Shown here: positions 45,630-53,622 of the stretch, piece by piece
How positions within the stretch are numbered: the stretch's first letter is position 1
Layout of the letters: each line of letters starts with the position of its first letter
Source of the DNA: Myxococcales bacterium
GTDB lineage: Bacteria > Myxococcota_A > Polyangia > Haliangiales > Haliangiaceae
Direction of reading: 5' to 3'
Assembly (NCBI GenBank): GCA_016707895.1
Contig: JADJGV010000038.1
Coordinates: 38,930-102,929, forward strand
DNA: 64,000 nt
Made by a program: the position numbers and the translations under genes
Notes under the pieces: generated by a model
Seen by the model: the letters and a program-made list of their open reading frames with translations, nothing else
Databases searched by the model: none
Told to the model about the DNA's origin: nothing

Positions 45630-46124
45630 TCACGCCGCGTGGGTCCACGGCGACAGCGCCCGCGGCTCGGTCAGGAACGGCATCGGCGCTGGCCGGCGCC
45701 CGCCGCTGGCCCGTCCCGACAGGCCGGCCTCGAGCAGCGTCCCGGCCCGCAGGCGATCGGCGAGCACCACCACCGGGACCTCGGGGTAGTGCTCGGCCAT
45801 GAACGCGCGCAGGTGGAAGCCCCCGACCACGTCCTCGGCGATGATCGCGATCGCGACGTCGGCCGGGGCGTGGACCAGGTAGTGGATCGCGTCGAGCGGC
45901 GTCCACGCGGCCGAGCCGGCGTAGCCCTGCGCGGCCAGCATCGCCATCGTGCGCGCGCGGCGCTCGTCGTCGTGATCGACCACCAGCGCGGCCGGCGTGA
46001 TCGCGGCGGCGCGCAGCTCGGCCAGCATCACCATCACCTCGTCGGCGCGCAGCGCGATGGTGCCGGCGCGGCAGTCGCGGCCGCCGGTGGTGTAGCCGCG
46101 CGGGCCGCGGGGCGTGGCGCTCAC
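45630..46124 (-). CDS. Response-regulator receiver-like protein
   Basis: 164 residues from GTG 46124, whose first bases overlap the stop of the zinc-ribbon gene (GTGA). The centre resembles a receiver fold: ALVVDHDDERRARTMAMLAAQGY (acidic pocket), then VAIAIIAEDVVGGFHLRAFMAEHYPEVPVVVLAD. The usual phospho-acceptor Asp is not obvious; E or D in IIAED may stand there, so it may be a degenerate receiver. There is no output domain. An ATG internal to the frame (MVMLAEL) is an alternative start. Function unknown. Confidence 0.65.
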   Translation of the reverse strand: MSATPRGPRGYTTGGRDCRAGTIALRADEVMVMLAELRAAAITPAALVVDHDDERRARTMAMLAAQGYAGSAAWTPLDAIHYLVHAPADVAIAIIAEDVVGGFHLRAFMAEHYPEVPVVVLADRLRAGTLLEAGLSGRASGGRRPAPMPFLTEPRALSPWTHAA

Positions 46125-46393
46125 GCAGACACCGCGCTCGCGGTCGCGCTGGCGCCGGCGCGGGCCGGCAGCAGCTCCCAGCAGAAGCCGCAGCGCTGGG
46201 CGTCGGCCCGGCACGGCGCCTGGCACTTCGGGCACGCGCGGGTGGCCGGCTCGGGGCCGAGCGCCATCGCCTCGACCAGCGCGGCGAACGCGGCGCTGAC
46301 CGCCGGGGTGGGGGTGCCGACCAGCGCGTCGTCGACGGCAGCGATCAGGGTGCGGAGGCGGGTGCGGGGATCGACGACGGGTGCGGAGGCCAT
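46121..46393 (-). CDS. Small zinc-ribbon protein
   Basis: A 90-residue protein from ATG 46393 (MASAPVVDPRTRLRTL). The C-terminal part holds a zinc ribbon, C-PKC-QAP-C-RADAQR-C-GF-C-WELLP, with two CxxC knuckles plus one extra Cys. It is coupled to the receiver-like gene and divergent from the LysR gene, sharing the promoter region that contains the inverted repeat at 46445-46467. The pair may be the regulated target of that LysR protein (inference). Confidence 0.7.
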   Translation of the reverse strand: MASAPVVDPRTRLRTLIAAVDDALVGTPTPAVSAAFAALVEAMALGPEPATRACPKCQAPCRADAQRCGFCWELLPARAGASATASAVSA

Positions 46394-46444
46394 GGGCCTT
46401 CGTACCGCATCCCGACTCATCGAATACGAGGAATTCTGACGTCG

Positions 46445-46467
46445 ATACATCGAGATTCCCGATGTAT
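46445..46467 (+). promoter_or_regulatory. LysR-type operator in the divergent promoter
   Basis: ATACATCG (46445-46452) and CGATGTAT (46460-46467) are perfect 8-base arms with a 7-base spacer. The layout contains a T-N11-A pattern and is AT-rich, as LysR sites are. It lies 8 bp before the GTG of the LysR gene and 52 bp from the divergent zinc-ribbon start, so it probably mediates both autoregulation and control of that pair. Confidence 0.65.
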
Positions 46468-46475
46468 GGTGCGGC

Positions 46476-47393
46476 GTGCGGCGCTGGCTCAACTACCACC
46501 ACCTGCAGTACTTCTGGGCCGCGGCGCGGCTGGGCAGCGTGGCGGCGGCCAGCGCCGAGCTGGGGCTGGCGCCGCAGACCGTCAGCGCCCAGATCCACCA
46601 GCTCGAGGAGCTGGTCGGGGTGCGGCTGTTCGCGCGCAAGGGTCGCGGCCTGGCGCTGACCGACGCCGGCCGGGTGGCGCTGCGCTACGCCGAGCAGATC
46701 TTCGAGCTCGGCGGCGGCCTGCTCGATCGGCTGGCCGCCGGCGCCGCGGCGCCGCCGCAGACCCTGGTGATCGGCATCACCCCGGCGGTGCCGCAGGCGA
46801 TGGTGTACCGGATGCTCGAGCCGGCCCTGCGGATGGAGCCGCCGGTGCGCATCGTCGGCCGCGACGCCCAGGCCACCGTCGCGGTGCTGGCCGAGCTGGC
46901 GGCCCAGACCGTCGATCTGGTGCTGGCCGACGCGCCGGCGCCGGCGACCACCGCGGTGCGCGTGTGGAGCCACCTGCTCGGCGAGTGCGCGAGCGTGCTC
47001 CTGGCTGCGCCGGCGCTGGCCAGGCGCCTGCGCGGCCGCGGGGTCCAGCGGCTGCGCGGGTTGCCGTTGCTCTTGCCCGGTGCCAGCGCCGCGGTCCGCC
47101 GCGGCCTCGACGCCTGGCTGGCCGCGGCCGACGTCCGGCCCCAGGTCGTCGCCGAGCTCGACGACCTCGCGGTGCTGGCGACCTTGGGCCAACGCGGGCT
47201 CGGCGCGTTCGCCGTGCCGGCGGTCATCGCCGCCGAGGTCCGCCGCCAGCACCGGGTCGAGGTCGTGGCCCCGCTGCCGTCGGTGCGCCAGCGCTTCTAC
47301 GCCATCTCGATCGAGCGCACGATCCGCCACCCGGCGGTGGCCGCGATCTGCGCCACCGCGCGCCACGACGTCTTCGCGACGCCGCGGCGGTGA
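46476..47393 (+). CDS. LysR-family regulator, NhaR-like
   Basis: A 305-residue protein whose N-terminus, WLNYHHLQYFWAAARLGSVAAASAELGLAPQTVSAQI, then GVRLFARKGRGLALTDAGR, is close to NhaR. The winged HTH covers residues ~5-65. The effector domain follows, with VIGITPAVPQAMVYRML and DLVLADAPAP segments. NhaR activates Na+/H+ antiporter genes in enteric bacteria. No antiporter gene is present here, so the target differs or lies elsewhere. The operator at 46445-46467 is directly upstream. Confidence 0.9.
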   Translation: MRRWLNYHHLQYFWAAARLGSVAAASAELGLAPQTVSAQIHQLEELVGVRLFARKGRGLALTDAGRVALRYAEQIFELGGGLLDRLAAGAAAPPQTLVIGITPAVPQAMVYRMLEPALRMEPPVRIVGRDAQATVAVLAELAAQTVDLVLADAPAPATTAVRVWSHLLGECASVLLAAPALARRLRGRGVQRLRGLPLLLPGASAAVRRGLDAWLAAADVRPQVVAELDDLAVLATLGQRGLGAFAVPAVIAAEVRRQHRVEVVAPLPSVRQRFYAISIERTIRHPAVAAICATARHDVFATPRR

Positions 47394-47403
47394 CGGTCGG
47401 CGC

Positions 47404-48171
47404 TCACGCGGTGAGGACCGCGCGCAGCGCCGCGGTGAACTCGGCCGGGCGCTCGAGCATCGGGTAGTGGCCGACGCCCGGCATCGTGTGCAGGTGGTAG
47501 TCGGCGAACCAGCGGCGGTTGGCCTCGACGTCGGTCGGGTGGAGGTCGCCGTTGATCGCGTGGACCGGCAGGCGCAGGCGGCGCGCCGCGGCGCGGAAGT
47601 CGTCGCGGTACAGCGGCGCGACCAGCGCGGCGGCGACGTCGCCGGGCACCGCCACGAACTCCTGGCGCAGCCGCTCGATCACCGCGGGCGGCGTGGCCGG
47701 CGCGTACAGGTACCGCGGCAGGACCTGCTCGACCGCCGTGCGCAGATCGCGACGGTACAGCTCGAGCATGCCCTCGACCTCGGCCGGCGCCATCGTCTGG
47801 TCGAGGTTCTTCAGGGTGTCCACCAGCACCACCATCGCGGCGCGCGGCACGCGCTCGGCCGCGGCCACTACGTAGGCGCCGCCCATCGAGTGGCCGATCA
47901 GCACGACGCGCTCGGCCTCGGTCCCCGCGGCGGCGGCGACCACGTCGTCGGCGTAGCCGGCCAAGGACGGCTGGGCCCGCGCCGCCGAGGCGCCGTGCCC
48001 GCCCAGGTCGACCGCGGCGATCGTGTAGGCGTCGGCCAGCGCGTCGCGCTGCGCGTCCCACCACCGCGCGCTGCCGAGCCAGCCGTGGACGAACAGCAGC
48101 GCGGTCGGGCCGCGGCCGCTGCGTTCGACGTGGATCCGGGTGCCGTCGGCCGAGGTGACGTCGTGGTCCAT
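47404..48171 (-). CDS. Alpha/beta hydrolase
   Basis: 255 residues from ATG 48171 (MDHDVTSADGTRIHV). An ATG at 48186 is the alternative. The fold markers are LLFVHGWLGSARWWD (oxyanion region), AVDLGGHGAS, nucleophile elbow IGHSMGGAY and the C-terminal catalytic His in MPGVGHYPML. An Asp in HAINGDLHP likely completes the triad. No signal peptide. Substrate unknown. The gene is convergent with the LysR gene (10 bp apart). Confidence 0.87.
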   Translation of the reverse strand: MDHDVTSADGTRIHVERSGRGPTALLFVHGWLGSARWWDAQRDALADAYTIAAVDLGGHGASAARAQPSLAGYADDVVAAAAGTEAERVVLIGHSMGGAYVVAAAERVPRAAMVVLVDTLKNLDQTMAPAEVEGMLELYRRDLRTAVEQVLPRYLYAPATPPAVIERLRQEFVAVPGDVAAALVAPLYRDDFRAAARRLRLPVHAINGDLHPTDVEANRRWFADYHLHTMPGVGHYPMLERPAEFTAALRAVLTA

Positions 48172-48254
48172 GGTGGCGGCGAGCATCGACCAGGTCGAGG
48201 GCCGTTGCCAGGTCCGACGCCGGCATGGCGCGGGTGATGCAAAGGCCTCACGGC

Positions 48255-48551
48255 ATGCGTCTACCAACGTTCGTCGGGGGCATCACCGCCGCGTTCGCCG
48301 CCGCCTGCTGGGGCTTCCCGGTCGACCAGTCGACCGAGTGCGCGGCCTACGTGCGCTGCATCGAGGCGATCGACCGCGCCGCGAGCGCGGCCAGCGGCAC
48401 GCCGCAAGTGACCGATCTGGACCGCTACCAGGACGGGGGCGCCTGCTGGGGCAACCCCGAGCTCGGCAAGGGCTGCACCACGTCGTGCCGGCGCGCGCTG
48501 GACCGGCTGCGCGCGCGTGAGCCCGCGCTGCCCGTGGAGTGTGCGCCGTGA
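48255..48551 (+). CDS. Small exported Cys-rich protein
   Basis: 98 residues from ATG 48255 (a start at 48225 is also possible). A signal peptide or lipoprotein signal (PTFVGGITAAFAAACWGFP) is followed by ECAAYVRCIEAIDR, then two more paired Cys regions (GGACWG, KGCTTSCRRALDRL, VECAP). The C-x4-C and C-x3-C patterns suggest a disulfide-bonded helical mini-domain common among Myxococcota exported proteins. Its stop overlaps the next start by 4 bp. Function unknown. Confidence 0.68.
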   Translation: MRLPTFVGGITAAFAAACWGFPVDQSTECAAYVRCIEAIDRAASAASGTPQVTDLDRYQDGGACWGNPELGKGCTTSCRRALDRLRAREPALPVECAP

Positions 48552-49114
48552 GGCGGGCGCTGGTGCTCGCTGCGTTGCTCTTGCTGCCGGAGCGGCTCGC
48601 CGTGGCCCACACGCCGGGCAAGCTGCTGGCGTCGACGCCCTACGAGGTCCGCAACCCGGCGGACAGCTACGCGCTGTTCGGGGTGTTCCACACCGGCGCC
48701 GAGCGCTTCGTCGTCAAGCTCGCCCACGCGACCCGGTTCGCCGCGCCGGTCGAGATCTTCGTGCCGCACGTCGACGAGCTGCGTCGCCACCGCCCGGCCT
48801 ACGCGGTGGTCGGGCCCGGCCTGCCGGCGCCGAGCGCCGCGGAGCTGGCGGCGCTGCCCGCGCCGCTGCCGGCGGGCTGGGGTGCCGAGGTCGAGCTCAA
48901 CCAGGTCACGCCGCGGCCGGTTTTGTTCGAGAGCATCATGCGGCGCTTCTACTGGACCAGCGAGCCGCTGGCCGTGGTGTTCCCCGCCGGCCCGAGCGAG
49001 ATCTGGGTGTGGTCGCCGGCCAAGACCACCGGCAAGTTCGGGCTGGGATTTGGCGTCGAGGAGGGGGGCGGCTACCTGGCCGCGCTCGACGACTGGAGCC
49101 TGTATGCGTACTAG
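48548..49114 (+). CDS. Exported protein of unknown function
   Basis: 188 residues from GTG 48548, overlapping the preceding stop. A signal peptide ends AVA-HTPGK. The mature protein is beta-rich (YALFGVFHTGAERFVVKLAHATRF, PVEIFVPHVDELR, LAVVFPAGPSEIWVWSPAKTTGKFGLGFGVEEGGGY). The C-terminal GEVEGG-type segment resembles sugar- or lipid-binding jelly rolls but no family is recognised. It is the middle gene of a three-gene envelope operon; the next ATG overlaps its end by 11 bp. Confidence 0.65.
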   Translation: MRRALVLAALLLLPERLAVAHTPGKLLASTPYEVRNPADSYALFGVFHTGAERFVVKLAHATRFAAPVEIFVPHVDELRRHRPAYAVVGPGLPAPSAAELAALPAPLPAGWGAEVELNQVTPRPVLFESIMRRFYWTSEPLAVVFPAGPSEIWVWSPAKTTGKFGLGFGVEEGGGYLAALDDWSLYAY

Positions 49115-49616
49115 CGCGATCGCCCGGCCGCTGCTCGCGGTCTTGCTCGCGGCCACCGCGGCACGCGCCGACCCGCCCGATGAGTGCGCCACGGCCCCGG
49201 CGCGCTTCACGATCGCGGTGCCAGCCGAGGTCACGGTGGTCGGGCTGACCTACGGTCTGCGCCCCGAGGTCGCGTATCGCCCCGGCGCGCTGGGGAGCGC
49301 GAGCCGGTTGCGGCTCGCGGTGGGCGTGCTCGATGGCCCCGACCAGCTGTTCGTCCCGCTGTCGCTCGGCTATCGCGCCATGTTCCGCGGACGCCAGCGG
49401 GTGCAGCCGGCGGTCGGCGCCGGCGTCGAGCTGCAGCACCGGCTGGTGTCGGACTATCCGGCGGTGCGCCAGTACGGCGTGTACGTCGAGGTTGGCGTCG
49501 GGATCGCGGCGACCCCGCGGCTGGCGTTCGGGCTGATGGTCGCGATCGACGTGATGCTGTACGGCGGACCCGGCGCTGGCCTCGGGCCGCGGGTGTTCGC
49601 GAGCTGGCGGCTGTGA
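49104..49616 (+). CDS. Exported beta-barrel-like protein
   Basis: 170 residues from ATG 49104. A signal peptide ends ARA-DPPDE. The mature chain alternates short amphipathic strands (TVVGLTYGLRPEVAYRPGAL, FVPLSLGYRAMFRGRQRVQPAVGAGVELQ, YGVYVEVGVGIA) and ends FASWRL, as small outer-membrane beta-barrels do. Last gene of the operon starting at 48255. No named family. Confidence 0.65.
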   Translation: MRTSAIARPLLAVLLAATAARADPPDECATAPARFTIAVPAEVTVVGLTYGLRPEVAYRPGALGSASRLRLAVGVLDGPDQLFVPLSLGYRAMFRGRQRVQPAVGAGVELQHRLVSDYPAVRQYGVYVEVGVGIAATPRLAFGLMVAIDVMLYGGPGAGLGPRVFASWRL

Positions 49617-49619
49617 GCG

Positions 49620-50129
49620 CTACTCGGCGGGCGGCAGGGAGTACGTGATGCCGAGATCGACCTGCACCGGGCGGGTCTCGCCGGGCGCGAGGTCGACGAA
49701 GATCCCGTAGCGCACCGCGGTGGCGTCGATGTTCTTGGCGCCGGCCGACAGCGTCGCCGACCAGAGCACCTCGCCGCTGTCGGGATCCACCTCCTGGGTC
49801 CAGCTATCGAAGATCCCGACGAGGCCGGGCTGCTCGCCCAGCACGCCGACCGCGTTGGCCGACGCGATGAGCTGCGGCTGGGGCAGGTCGGGATCGTACA
49901 GATCGTCGCCGGTGAACGACGCCACCACGTCGAACGTCGCGTGGCAGTCCTTGGCGGCGGCGGGGGTCTGCACCGTCGCCGTCGTCGGGCCGCCTGGCGC
50001 GAGCACGCGCGAGTCGCCGGCCTCCGCCGGGGCGACCGCGCAATCGTCGTCGGCCTTGATGCAGCCGGTGCTCGCGACGACCGCGATCCCGGCGCTGGCG
50101 AGCGCGAGCTGGATCAGCATGGTCCGCAT
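49620..50129 (-). CDS. Lipoprotein of unknown function
   Basis: 169 residues from ATG 50129 (an ATG at 50147 is also in frame). The signal LIQLALASAGIAVVASTGC gives a lipidated Cys, followed by KADDDCAVAP. The mature part is beta-rich (TFDVVASFTGDDLYDPDLP, WTQEVDPDSGEVLWSATLSAG, GIFVDLAPGETRPVQVDLGI). I do not recognise a family. It is convergent with the three-gene operon (3 bp). Confidence 0.65.
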   Translation of the reverse strand: MRTMLIQLALASAGIAVVASTGCIKADDDCAVAPAEAGDSRVLAPGGPTTATVQTPAAAKDCHATFDVVASFTGDDLYDPDLPQPQLIASANAVGVLGEQPGLVGIFDSWTQEVDPDSGEVLWSATLSAGAKNIDATAVRYGIFVDLAPGETRPVQVDLGITYSLPPAE

Positions 50130-50283
50130 GTGCGCGGGAGACTGCATCGGCCGTGCCGCGAGAACCGCGCGGAACCGCAGGCCCGCGCCCGGCAGCCGCG
50201 CAGATCGGCGCGCCGGTGCGTGAACCGACAGCAAGCCGTGCGGGCGCCGCGCGATCGCGCCCGACACCGCGTAGGCTCGGCGC

Positions 50284-50685
50284 ATGTCGCCCAGCCCTGC
50301 CACCGGCCCGGCGCCGGTCGTCCTCTACGTCGGCATCGAATGGGACCAGCTCCCCGACTCGTTCGCCCCCGAGGTCAAGCAGCGGATCAAGGCCGGCATC
50401 GCCCAGGCGATGGCCGAGCTGCGCGCGCTCGGCGTCGAAGCGCGCTGGTGCGGCGTCCCGACCGCCCCGGCGGCCGCGGTGGCGCTGGTGCGCGCGGCGG
50501 TCGCGACGACGCCGGTGGACTGCGTGCTGATCGGCGCCGGCCTGCGCAAGACCGATCAGGTGCTGGTGCTGTTCGAGCAGATCGTCAATGCGGTCCGGGT
50601 CGCCTGCCCGGGGGCGGCGCTGTGCTTCAACACCGTGCCCGAGGACTCGGCCGAGGCCGTGCGCCGCTGGCTCGCGCGGCCCTGA
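50284..50685 (+). CDS. Small conserved-type protein, unknown function
   Basis: 133 residues, soluble, with alternating strands and helices (PVVLYVGIEWDQLP, IAQAMAELRALGVEARWCG, VDCVLIGAGLRKTDQVLVLFEQIVNAVR, GAALCFNTVPEDSAEAV). The pattern suggests a compact Rossmann-like or flavodoxin-like alpha/beta fold without cofactor motifs. The start ATG has no strong ribosome site. No neighbours suggest a role. Confidence 0.6.
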   Translation: MSPSPATGPAPVVLYVGIEWDQLPDSFAPEVKQRIKAGIAQAMAELRALGVEARWCGVPTAPAAAVALVRAAVATTPVDCVLIGAGLRKTDQVLVLFEQIVNAVRVACPGAALCFNTVPEDSAEAVRRWLARP

Positions 50686-50779
50686 TGTCCGTATGGTTCT
50701 GGCGGGTTGCGTCGGCCGCGACGTCGAGCCGCGCCGGCCCGCAGTTGGGAATCCGGGCGCCGCGTGGCAGAGTGCGCCG

Positions 50780-51016
50780 ATGTCCGATCAGGCGTTGCGC
50801 GCGCTCCTGTCCACCGCGGTCGAGCAACTGCGCGACGCCACCGACCTCACCACCGACGAGGTCATCGGCTTGGCGGCGTTGCCGCCGACGATGTTGACGC
50901 CCGACGTCTGTTACTCGCTCGGCCTGCTCAAGGGCGCCGCCGCCGCGTTGCGCCTCACCCAGCGCGAGATGCTCGAGGAGCTCGAGCTGCTCACGGCGCC
51001 GCGCCGGCAGGCCTGA
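50780..51016 (+). CDS. Small helical protein, unknown function
   Basis: 78 residues from ATG 50780 (MSDQALRALLSTAVEQLRDATDLTTDEVIGLAALPPTM then helices to the end). It looks all-helical and soluble. It precedes the universal-stress gene by 154 bp; that gap holds nothing I recognise apart from a GGAGG-like ribosome site for the next gene. No family recognised. Confidence 0.5.
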   Translation: MSDQALRALLSTAVEQLRDATDLTTDEVIGLAALPPTMLTPDVCYSLGLLKGAAAALRLTQREMLEELELLTAPRRQA

Positions 51017-51170
51017 CGGGCGCGCACCGCCCGCGCAGATCGTGCGGCGAGGTCGCGCGACGGGCACATGGTCGCGAGGGGTAGACGAACCGCCGCGGCG
51101 GACCCAGGTTGACGTCGTTCGCGTGGTTCCGTGCTGAGCCGGCCCGCTCGAGGTCGGTGGAGGACTCGTC

Positions 51171-52109
51171 ATGGCCGTCGATCGGGTCGAACCTGTCGCC
51201 GCACCGGTGGTCGCGCGTCGCGCCGGCCGCCTGGCGCCGTTTGGCAACATCCTGGTGGCGTCGGACTTCGAGGAGGACGCCGGGTGGGCGCTCGATCGCG
51301 CGCTGCAGCTGTGCCGGCGCGACGGCGCCAGCCTCGAGGTGTTCCACGTGCTGCCGACGCCGCACGACGACGCGGTTGCGGCGCGCGCCGAGTCGGAGGC
51401 GGGCCGCCAGCTGGCGCTGGCCCGCAGCGCCGCGGCGTCGACCTTGTGCGGGCGCGGCGTCGACGACGGCCTGTTGTTCGTGGCGCTGGCGCGCGGCGCG
51501 GCGTACGCGCAGATCGCCGATCGCGCCCACCACGGCCGCGCCGAGCTGATCGTCGTCGGGCGCCACGGCGAGCGCACGTTCGGCGAGCTGCTGATCGGAT
51601 CGACCGCCGAGCGCGTCGTGCGCACCGGCTCGACCTCGGTGCTGGTGGTCGCCGGGCCGCCGACCGCGCCGTACCGACGGCCGCTGGTCGCGGTGGACGG
51701 CTCGGCCAGCGCGCGCCTGGCCCTCGAGCTGGCCGCGCGCCTGTGCGCCGCCAGCCCGCAGGCCGAGATCGACGTGGTGCACGTCCTCACGCCGACCCAC
51801 GCGCCGATCGGGGGCGATCTGCCGCTGGCACCGACCGCGCCGCGCGACGTCGAGCGGCGGGCGCGCGCCGAGGTGGGCGCGTGGCTCGCCGAGCTCGGCC
51901 TCGACGTCGCCTGGCACCTGGACGTCGTCGAGGGCGATCCCCGGGCGCAGATCCTCGCGACCGCGCGCGCGCGCGGCAGCGACCTCGTCGCCGTCGGCAC
52001 CCACGGCCGCACCGGCCTGCGCCGAGCGCTGGTCGGCAGCGTCGCCGAGGCCGTCATCCGCGGCGCCGCCACCGACGTGCTGGTGGCGCGCCTGCCGGCG
52101 GCCGATTGA
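51171..52109 (+). CDS. Tandem universal stress protein (two Usp domains)
   Basis: 312 residues with two UspA folds. The first (about residues 22-160) has ILVASDFEEDAGWALDRALQLC and ends GRHGERTFGELLIGSTAERVVRTGSTSVLVV. The second (165-312) has PLVAVDGSASARLALELAARLC and GTHGRTGLRRALVGSVAEAVIRGAATDVLVA. The G-2x-G-9x-G(S/T) nucleotide-binding motif is present in both. Such proteins respond to starvation, redox or oxygen stress. A GGTGGAGGAC ribosome site lies just before the ATG. Confidence 0.92.
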   Translation: MAVDRVEPVAAPVVARRAGRLAPFGNILVASDFEEDAGWALDRALQLCRRDGASLEVFHVLPTPHDDAVAARAESEAGRQLALARSAAASTLCGRGVDDGLLFVALARGAAYAQIADRAHHGRAELIVVGRHGERTFGELLIGSTAERVVRTGSTSVLVVAGPPTAPYRRPLVAVDGSASARLALELAARLCAASPQAEIDVVHVLTPTHAPIGGDLPLAPTAPRDVERRARAEVGAWLAELGLDVAWHLDVVEGDPRAQILATARARGSDLVAVGTHGRTGLRRALVGSVAEAVIRGAATDVLVARLPAAD

Positions 52110-52134
52110 GCGGCGGAGCGCGGGTCAGCCGCCA

Positions 52135-53439
52135 TCAGCGGCCACCGGCCTTCGAGGATCCCCGTGTTCTCCGGGCCGGTGGGGCCTTGGCTCGTCGGCG
52201 CCTGCGTGCGGCCGGCGGCGCTCCGGCCTCGACGCGTACCTGCGAAGGAGCCACCGGGACCTCGCCTCCTGCCGGCGGCGGCGCCGCGTCCTCATCTCCC
52301 ACGTGGGACGGCGGCGCCCCGTACGGCCGCCCGTCGGCGTGCGTGATCCGCAGGTTGGCGGGCGCGGTCCCGCCGATCCGCAGCCGGCCGTCGTGCGCGG
52401 CCTTGTGGTGCGCCGAGCACATCACCGCGAGCTTGGTCGGCGTGTGTTTGCCGCCCTCGACCCGCGGCACGATGTGGTGCACGTCGACGTACCGCGCGTT
52501 GCGGCACCCCGGCACGACGCACCGCCCGCGATCCCGCCGCAGCACCGCGCGCCGGGTCCGCGGCGGGATCGTCTTGGTCACCCACGCCGGCTTGTCGCCG
52601 TCGACGCGCCCGAGCAGCTCGGCGTCGCACGACGCCTGCGCCAGCTCCGTTTCACTGATCTCGATCGTGTGCCCGGCGACGTCCTGCCACGCGCGCATGC
52701 AGTCGGGGCACCGCGTGATCGCGATCTGATGCATGGGCCTGGACGCCGCCGCGGCATCGCCCGCATGGGATCCCGCTCCCGCGTCTCCCGCGTGGGATCC
52801 CGCCAGCTGGCCATCGCACAAGGTCGCGAGCAGGTCGCCATCGGTCAGCGGGTGCCCGCACGCCGTCTCCAGCGCGCGCCGCGCCGCCGTGAACTTGCCG
52901 AGCACCGCCGCCGGCAGCAGCAGCCGCAGCTCGTGCAGCCGCGCGGCGGGGTCGGGCGGATCGTCCGGCGAGTCGCCCCGCCGCCGCCCGCTGACCATGT
53001 CCTCGATGTCCCGCACGGTGTGCTTGGCCGCCGCCGCCAGCCACGCCGCCTCGGTGTCGACGGTCGCGACCCGGGTCAGCTCGCGCGCCGCGCTGTACGC
53101 GACCTCGCCGGCGGACATCGCCGCCCGCAGCTTCGGGAGCGCCGCCAGCGCGTCGGCGACCCGCAGCCGCTCCCGCGCTGGCCCCGGCGCGTAGCCCAGC
53201 ACGCGCTCGACGTACTCGAAGAACGACGCGAAGCCCAGCTCGCGATGGACGCCCAGCGCCCGCGCGCGCCGCAGCCACGCGGCCTCCTCGACGTCGAGCG
53301 CCGCCCGCCGCCGCGCCAGCCCGCGCAGCGTCCGGTCGACGACGCGCCAGTCGTCCGCGCCCGCCGCCGCACCCGCCGCCGCCGCGGCTGCCGCCGCCGC
53401 CGCGCCCACCGTCTGTCCGCCCGCTGCTCCGTCCACCAT
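52135..53439 (-). CDS. HNH endonuclease domain protein (DUF222-like)
   Basis: 434 residues from ATG 53439 (MVDGAAGGQTV). A DUF222-like helical N-terminal region (RARALGVHRELGFASFFEYVERVLGYAPGPARERLRVADALAALPKLR) is followed by an HNH nuclease domain. Its elements are a Cys-containing RDRGRCVVPGCRNARYVDVHHIVPRVEGGKHTPTKLAVMCSAHHKAAHDG and the C-x2-C knuckle CPDCMRAW. It ends in a basic, Arg/Lys-rich tail with an internal repeat (APPPAGGEVPVAPS-like). These proteins resemble the 13E12-repeat family of mycobacteria. Whether it is mobile or a defence nuclease is unknown. A dense operator-like cluster lies just upstream. Confidence 0.85.
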   Translation of the reverse strand: MVDGAAGGQTVGAAAAAAAAAAGAAAGADDWRVVDRTLRGLARRRAALDVEEAAWLRRARALGVHRELGFASFFEYVERVLGYAPGPARERLRVADALAALPKLRAAMSAGEVAYSAARELTRVATVDTEAAWLAAAAKHTVRDIEDMVSGRRRGDSPDDPPDPAARLHELRLLLPAAVLGKFTAARRALETACGHPLTDGDLLATLCDGQLAGSHAGDAGAGSHAGDAAAASRPMHQIAITRCPDCMRAWQDVAGHTIEISETELAQASCDAELLGRVDGDKPAWVTKTIPPRTRRAVLRRDRGRCVVPGCRNARYVDVHHIVPRVEGGKHTPTKLAVMCSAHHKAAHDGRLRIGGTAPANLRITHADGRPYGAPPSHVGDEDAAPPPAGGEVPVAPSQVRVEAGAPPAARRRRRAKAPPARRTRGSSKAGGR

Positions 53440-53496
53440 GCCCAGCCCCTCAGCAAGCCGCGCGCCAGCCGTAACCCCGCGACGCCTCGCGCCCGC

Positions 53497-53555
53497 TGTC
53501 CGAATCTCGGACAAAATGGCCGGATTTGTCCGGCTTTCCGGCCGTCCACCGGACA
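53497..53555 (-). promoter_or_regulatory. TGTCCG/CGGACA inverted-repeat cluster upstream of the HNH gene
   Basis: TGTCCGA-ATC-TCGGACA (53497-53513) is a perfect 7-base-arm repeat. GCCGGA-TTTG-TCCGGC (53519-53534) and further TTGTCCGG and CCGGACA half-sites up to 53555 follow in a stretch of 59 bases. They end 58 bp before the ATG at 53439, on the minus strand, where a promoter would be expected. The clustering looks like cooperative binding by one regulator. Confidence 0.55.
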
Positions 53556-53622
53556 GTGCCCGCGGCGGCCGGGGACGCCGCGCGCCAGTGACGCTGTTCG
53601 CGCCGCGCCGCCTCGCGCCGCG

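Noticed and set aside
46476..47393. Naming the LysR gene nhaR
   Set aside because: The N-terminus is NhaR-like but no antiporter gene is near, so the specific function is not supported.
52135..53439. HNH protein as part of a group II intron or transposon
   Set aside because: There is no reverse transcriptase, no target-site repeat and no intron-like structure around it; DUF222-HNH proteins are usually free-standing.
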